Assembly: GCA_947068385.1 (NCBI GenBank)
Contig: CAMTBF010000213.1
Coordinates: 1 to 6,579, forward strand
Direction: 5' to 3'
Source of the DNA: an uncultured Lachnospiraceae bacterium
GTDB lineage: Bacteria > Bacillota > Clostridia > Lachnospirales > Lachnospiraceae
DNA length: 6,579 nucleotides
The notes beneath the pieces are model-generated. The model was not told where the DNA came from. It saw only the letters and a program-made list of their open reading frames with translations, and searched no databases. The position numbers and the translations under genes were made by a program. Positions within the stretch are counted from its first letter, which is position 1, and each line of letters begins with the position of its first letter. Positions 6,169-6,579 of the stretch are shown piece after piece.

Positions 6169-6197
6169 ATTATATATGAATATCGGTTTTTTGGCAA
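6169..6197 (-). promoter_or_regulatory. Sigma-A type promoter of the leftward operon
   Basis: On the minus strand there is a -35 hexamer TTGCCA (6197-6192; four of six consensus positions), a spacer of exactly 17 bp, and a perfect -10 hexamer TATAAT (6174-6169). The start of transcription would fall near 6161, giving a leader of about 73 nt before the miniprotein gene. It is the only strong promoter seen upstream of the operon; no comparably good one was found inside the GC-rich operon genes. It overlaps the start codon and first codons of the divergent gene at 6176. Confidence 0.85.
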
Positions 6198-6579
6198 GTT
6201 TTATTACCTTTTCCCTGTTGGTTTCTTATAATATAAAAAAGCAGGCCCGCAGGGGCCGCCGCAACGAGAAGAATTTCTGGGCCAGGGAAGCCCAGGCCAA
6301 TTCCGTCCGGCGCAAGCCCTTAGACGGCCTGAACTATGTCAGGATCCCCCTGGAGCGCTTCCCCACCCATGTGCTGAACGAGGATCCCGAAGTGCTGGAG
6401 TGCATCGGCATCATAGAGTCCCTCACCTCCCTGAAGATCGTCAACCTCACCGGCTGGACCAACACGGAGCTGAAGCTGGAATACGGCGCCGCCAACATCA
6501 CGGCCCTGTCCGAATACGACCAGAACTATACCCTGCTGGCCCGCACCCTGCAGAAGTGGGCGGACGCGCTGCTGGAGGC
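6176..6579 (+). CDS. Membrane-anchored protein of unknown function, 3' end outside the window
   Basis: The first 134 codons of a rightward gene are visible; the frame is open at the window edge. AAAGGA (6162-6167) lies 8 nt before the ATG. The N-terminus has one hydrophobic segment (NIGFLASFITFSLLVSY, about residues 2-18) followed at once by a strongly basic stretch (KKQARRGRR, 21-29), which predicts a signal anchor. With no basic residue before the helix and many after it, the positive-inside rule puts the C-terminal bulk in the cytoplasm. Then comes a soluble region with NFWAREAQANSVRRKPLDGL (33-52), LKIVNLTGWTNTELKLEYGA (86-105), and SEYDQNYTLLARTLQKWADA (112-131). This pattern resembles a conserved uncharacterised protein of Lachnospiraceae whose later part I recall as possibly helical and TPR-like; that is from memory and unverified. 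No enzymatic motif is visible. The opening 60 bp are AT-rich while the rest matches the GC-rich neighbours. Confidence 0.85.
   Translation, partial: MNIGFLASFITFSLLVSYNIKKQARRGRRNEKNFWAREAQANSVRRKPLDGLNYVRIPLERFPTHVLNEDPEVLECIGIIESLTSLKIVNLTGWTNTELKLEYGAANITALSEYDQNYTLLARTLQKWADALLE

Noticed and set aside
5934..6197. An 87-codon minus-strand frame overlapping the miniprotein and VanW start.
   Set aside because: It would begin inside the promoter, upstream of the predicted transcription start, and conflicts with the better supported miniprotein frame.
6204..6232. Plus-strand TATAAT at 6227-6232 with TTACCT 17 bp upstream, inside the rightward gene.
   Set aside because: The -35 match is only three of six, and initiation here would remove the ribosome binding site and membrane anchor of the gene; AT-rich codons explain the hexamer.

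Overview
The window reads as chromosomal housekeeping and accessory DNA from a fairly high-GC Firmicute, most likely a Clostridia/Lachnospiraceae-type bacterium. This is inferred from the VanW/G5 cell-envelope protein, the HypE/PurM-like 'AIR synthase-related' protein, AGGAGG-type ribosome binding sites and AT-rich intergenic signals beside GC-rich genes. No database search was possible, so the taxonomic call is a judgement.

Layout. Positions 1-141 are AT-rich and hold no convincing gene; they carry a perfect 21-bp-stem terminator (79-126). From about 6200 leftward to 142 runs one tightly packed minus-strand operon. In transcription order it contains: a near-consensus sigma-A promoter (6169-6197) and a leader of about 73 nt; a 35-residue single-pass membrane miniprotein (5981-6088); a secreted VanW-domain protein (4471-5949); an AIR synthase-related protein with an unusual low-complexity insertion (3200-4417); an Lrp/AsnC regulator (2691-3173); a class I/II aminotransferase (1513-2694); a lipoprotein (670-1500); and the tRNA wobble-ribose methyltransferase TrmL (142-651). 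The terminator follows. Gaps are 4-bp overlap to 53 bp, with no internal terminator seen. At the right edge a divergent plus-strand gene (6176 to beyond the window) encodes a membrane-anchored protein of unknown function; its ribosome binding site and start codon coincide with the operon promoter.

How the genes may fit together. The regulator and aminotransferase form a translationally coupled pair that resembles the alaR-alaT (yugG-yugH) arrangement of Bacillus subtilis, so alanine or a related amino acid is the likely metabolic theme. The VanW protein, miniprotein and lipoprotein are all envelope-directed, and alanine is a peptidoglycan precursor, but a functional link between the two halves is only inference. 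TrmL looks like a passenger at the operon end.

I found no mobile element, CRISPR array, rRNA or tRNA. The points most worth a second look are the miniprotein, the degenerate and inserted AIR synthase-like protein, and the promoter overlapping the divergent start codon.
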